Positions 14,931 through 17,631 of a DNA stretch of 17,631 bases are shown here, piece after piece. The notes beneath the pieces are model-generated. The model did no database searches. It was not told the origin of the DNA and saw only the letters and a program-made list of their open reading frames with translations. This DNA is from Polyangiaceae bacterium (GTDB lineage Bacteria > Myxococcota > Polyangia > Polyangiales > Polyangiaceae): NCBI GenBank assembly GCA_025936205.1, contig JAICTU010000152.1:1-17631 (forward strand). Direction: 5' to 3'. Positions within the stretch are counted from its first letter, which is position 1; each line of letters starts with the position of its first letter. Made by a program: the position numbers and the translations under genes.

Positions 14931-17180
14931 TCAGGGCCTCACCAGATAAGGCCGCATCATCTCGTTGTCCTCGTGATCGAGGATGTGGCAGTGCCAGGCG
15001 TAGCCGGGAGCAGCCGTCGGATCGAAAGGGAATTTGTTCTGCCCCGCCTGAACGCCGCCGGCCGCGACCGACTGCGGTGCCCAGCGCACGGCGATGCGCG
15101 CCACCTCGAAAGGATTCATGCGCAACGTATCCTTCCAACCTTGCTCGTTGGCGGCGGGCGCAGCTGCGGGGGCGTCGAAGAACGAGCTGAACGCGAGATT
15201 GCCGCCGAGAGCGCCGTCGGCATTGGCTGTCGTGTAGCTCCGCGGCGGACCGAAGCCCGGGATGTACTCGCCCGGCGCGTAGGTCACCCCGCTGAAGGTT
15301 CCGCCCGGGAACTGAGCGTCCCAGGCTGCCCGGTACCCATCGCGGTCGAAGTGGCGACGGCTGATGGGCTGGAACTGGACCAGGTGCAGATGAATGGGGT
15401 GTGCATCCTCGGTCAGATTGGCGATCTCCCAGATTTCCGTGGAGCCGACGCGCGGATTCTCGGTCGAGCTGACCACGCCATTGGAGCTGGAGCCCGGGAT
15501 CGGCGTGCCCGTGTCCGCGCGCAAACCAGCCCAGTGTGAGTTGTTGAGCAGCACCATCTCCGGTCCGCCGGCTCCTTCCACCTCGACCAGCACCAGCTGT
15601 CGCTGCGCATCCGCGGGTCGTGCGGCCGTCGGCTTGATGTCGACGATGGGCGACTGACGCAGGCTGGCCGTGCTGACCGCCGGCACCGCGGGATTGAAGC
15701 TCTGGTCGGCCCCCGCGAGAGGCTGGTTCACGCGGAACTGCATGACCTGAGCGCTGGTATTCGGGTCCACCGGGTCGCCGTCGGGATACGGACCATTGGC
15801 GCTGTTCATCAGGGTCAGGTTCTTCCCGGACAGCCCTGTGAAGTCGATGATGATGTCGGCGCGCTCGCCCGGCGCGAGCAACAGCTTGGGTCCAGCCGCG
15901 TTGTTCGGGTCATCGAGCTTCACGGGGCCGTTCAGCAAGCCGCCGTCGGTGCCGATCTGCCAGATCGCCGGACCCGCTGCGGATGTACTGCTGTCCTGCA
16001 GCTCGAGCTCGAAGAAGCGCGCGTTGGCACCATTGACGAGGCGAAAGCGATAGCGACGCGGCTCGACGTTGAAGAACGGCCAAGATTTGCCGTTGACCAC
16101 GATCACGTCGCCGAAGAACTCCGGGTTCCAATAGGGATGCAAGTCGGGGTTGGGGGGATCGCCGTTCAGCCCGGAAGGAGAGCCATCGGGAAATAGCAGC
16201 TGGCCCTGCGTGTCGAACTGACGGTCCGCGAGCAGTAGCTCGACCTCGTACGGCCCCGCCGGCAGCTTGATGGGATTGTTGGCAGCGCCCGTATCGCGCG
16301 TGTCGCGCAGCAGGTACATGCCGGCGAGGCCCGAGTACACGTTGAGGCGCGTGGCGCCCAGCGCGTGATCATGGAACCACAGCGTCGCGGACGGCTGAGT
16401 GTTCACATACGAATAGACGTTGCTCACGAAGCTCGGGCCGTGAGGTCCGTTACCTGGAGTGAACCACGCATCGGGCTGACCGTCGAAGGCGGATAGGACT
16501 TCTGCCCCGTGCAGGTGCGGAACGGTCGGGACCGGTCCGGTGTAAGGCTGGACGCAGGACCTGACGTAGGGCGGACCGTTGCTACAGTGCGCGGTTGCAT
16601 CCAGGTTCAGCGGATCGGCCCAGTGCAGTGTCTGATCCACCGTGAGGAAGCGCTGGAGCAAGGCAGGCGAGCCATCCGAGCGGCGCAAACTGTTCGTGTA
16701 CGTCACCTTGGTCGCGGTGCCGCTCTTGGCCTCGATGGTGAACGCGGGCCAGTTCGGCGCCTTGTTGTTCATCTTGTAGCCCCAGAGCAGCGTCCCGGCG
16801 TTGAACGGCGCCGACAGCCCAGCATAGAACGAGGTGGGTAGAATCTTCTGCTGAAACTCCTGCATGTCGGCGGTGACGGCGCGAGTGCCGTCGACGCGCT
16901 GGCCCGAGAAGGTGGGCAGCGCCTCGACGAACTTTGGCAGTGTGGCGCCGTCGAGCGCGGTCTGCTTCGCTGGCCGTGAGGCAAAGTCGACGGTCGCCGT
17001 CGCGTTCTCGGCGATCATCTCGAGTGCCGCCGGGGCAGATTCGTTCTCCGTGCGCGCGCCACAGGCGCTCGAACCCAATGCCCAGACTCCCAGGAACAAG
17101 GCCGTTCCCTGCAGTCGGCTACGGCCCAGGCGCGCCTGGGGTGCCAGTGCTGCGCGCACACTTCGCGGCTGGATCAGCAT
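14931..17180 (-). CDS. CotA/bilirubin-oxidase-like multicopper oxidase, lipoprotein
   Basis: This 749-residue exported oxidase couples substrate oxidation to the four-electron reduction of oxygen to water. All copper motifs are present: PHLHG (221-225), WFHDHALG (268-275), HPIHLH (594-599) and HCHILDHEDNEMM (730-742). Type 1 copper is held by the His of HPIHLH, Cys731, His736 and Met741, the same spacing as in Bacillus CotA. The signal peptide ends in GSSAC (Cys40), so it is probably a lipoprotein. At 749 residues it exceeds CotA (about 510), partly through the extended N-terminus and loops such as 600-725. ATG 17180 has AAGGAG just upstream. It heads the run oxidase, adaptor, pump, so oxidation of toxic Cu(I) in the envelope is the likely role, though bilirubin- or manganese-type activity is possible. 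Confidence 0.92.
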   Translation of the reverse strand: MLIQPRSVRAALAPQARLGRSRLQGTALFLGVWALGSSACGARTENESAPAALEMIAENATATVDFASRPAKQTALDGATLPKFVEALPTFSGQRVDGTRAVTADMQEFQQKILPTSFYAGLSAPFNAGTLLWGYKMNNKAPNWPAFTIEAKSGTATKVTYTNSLRRSDGSPALLQRFLTVDQTLHWADPLNLDATAHCSNGPPYVRSCVQPYTGPVPTVPHLHGAEVLSAFDGQPDAWFTPGNGPHGPSFVSNVYSYVNTQPSATLWFHDHALGATRLNVYSGLAGMYLLRDTRDTGAANNPIKLPAGPYEVELLLADRQFDTQGQLLFPDGSPSGLNGDPPNPDLHPYWNPEFFGDVIVVNGKSWPFFNVEPRRYRFRLVNGANARFFELELQDSSTSAAGPAIWQIGTDGGLLNGPVKLDDPNNAAGPKLLLAPGERADIIIDFTGLSGKNLTLMNSANGPYPDGDPVDPNTSAQVMQFRVNQPLAGADQSFNPAVPAVSTASLRQSPIVDIKPTAARPADAQRQLVLVEVEGAGGPEMVLLNNSHWAGLRADTGTPIPGSSSNGVVSSTENPRVGSTEIWEIANLTEDAHPIHLHLVQFQPISRRHFDRDGYRAAWDAQFPGGTFSGVTYAPGEYIPGFGPPRSYTTANADGALGGNLAFSSFFDAPAAAPAANEQGWKDTLRMNPFEVARIAVRWAPQSVAAGGVQAGQNKFPFDPTAAPGYAWHCHILDHEDNEMMRPYLVRP

Positions 17181-17631
17181 CGAACTCCTTCATCCGTCGA
17201 TGTCGAAGGATGCGCGACCACCATGGTCTGCCGATGGCCAGTAGACATCAGCAAACCAGGGAGGCGCCGGGGCGACATCGATTGCTAGAAGTCTTCGCTG
17301 AAACACCGGTTCATCGCAAGCCTTCCACGCGTTTAGATTCATGAACCGTGTGTTGCATGGGTGCAGTGCTCGGTGTTGCGCTGCTTCTGGTCCATCGCGT
17401 CAAAACACGTCTCGCTCTTGGAGCTCACAGACGGAAAATGAACCACGACGGGCTTAACTAACGTGGCGGGCGCACGCCGGAGCTACCGCCGCCTCGATTC
17501 ATCGCACGCGCGGATGGCATCAAGTTGCGTCACGAAGAAGCAGCGGGCGACCGCGCGCTTCCCAGGCTCCATCAACCTGAACGCAACATGTACGCAGCGA
17601 GGCGCCTGCGACGTTTTCCGTGCGCGCGCAC
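17181..17631. other. Non-coding upstream region of the copper operon
   Basis: About 450 bases without a convincing gene. The oxidase leader (17181-17230) has a Shine-Dalgarno GAAGGAG that could pair with an upstream TCCTTC, and a small hairpin GACCA-TGG-TGGTC at 17216-17228. A 34-codon ATG frame from 17357 is too short and unsupported to call. I see no tRNA, repeat array or clear metal-regulator operator. Confidence 0.5.

Noticed and set aside
17357..17461. Small 34-codon ATG frame with a hydrophobic start
   Set aside because: Too short, with no ribosome binding site and no recognisable sequence.
1..17631. CRISPR arrays, tRNA or rRNA genes, insertion sequences
   Set aside because: No regular direct repeats, cloverleaf sequences, transposase motifs or flanking inverted repeats were seen on reading both strands.

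Overview
High-GC window with long overlapping gene strings, an ECF sigma/FecR pair and a lipid-anchored cysteine-rich protein. Together these suggest a soil deltaproteobacterium, most likely a myxobacterium (Polyangiales-like). The taxonomic call is an inference from style and gene content; no rRNA or other marker is present.

Region 1 (1-2954) holds damaged redox genes. A di-heme cytochrome c peroxidase/MauG-type lipoprotein runs off the left edge on the minus strand and carries one frameshift. Divergent to it is a short chlorite-dismutase-family heme protein with two frameshifts but with its heme ligand and distal arginine still readable. Next comes the N-terminal 104 residues of a type II NADH dehydrogenase-like flavoprotein whose remainder is missing.

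Region 2 (3019-6982) looks like an ECF-controlled redox stress locus. It has a glucose-1-dehydrogenase-type SDR, a DoxX membrane protein, and divergently an ECF sigma factor overlapping a six-helix NrsF/DUF1109 anti-sigma factor, then a zinc alcohol dehydrogenase. Four sites of identical form, GTAACC-N15-CG(C/T)A, lie in front of the NADH-dehydrogenase fragment, the SDR, doxX and the sigma gene. This defines a local regulon readable directly from the DNA. NrsF-type switches are known to answer metal or hypochlorite stress, so together with the chlorite-dismutase-like gene a reactive-chlorine or oxidant response is a reasonable hypothesis.

Region 3 (7233-10860, plus strand) encodes a possible beta-rich protein, a second ECF-type sigma factor, a FecR-domain transmembrane protein with a helical-repeat tail, and a 22-cysteine lipoprotein. 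The last three overlap at stop/start codons and look like one surface-signalling operon.

Region 4 (17180-10884, minus strand) is a copper-handling operon: a CotA-like multicopper oxidase lipoprotein, an unusually short CusB-like adaptor with a metal-binding motif but no room for the hairpin, and a CusA-like heavy-metal RND pump with its three substrate methionines. No outer-membrane CusC/TolC partner is in the window. The last 450 bases hold no convincing gene.
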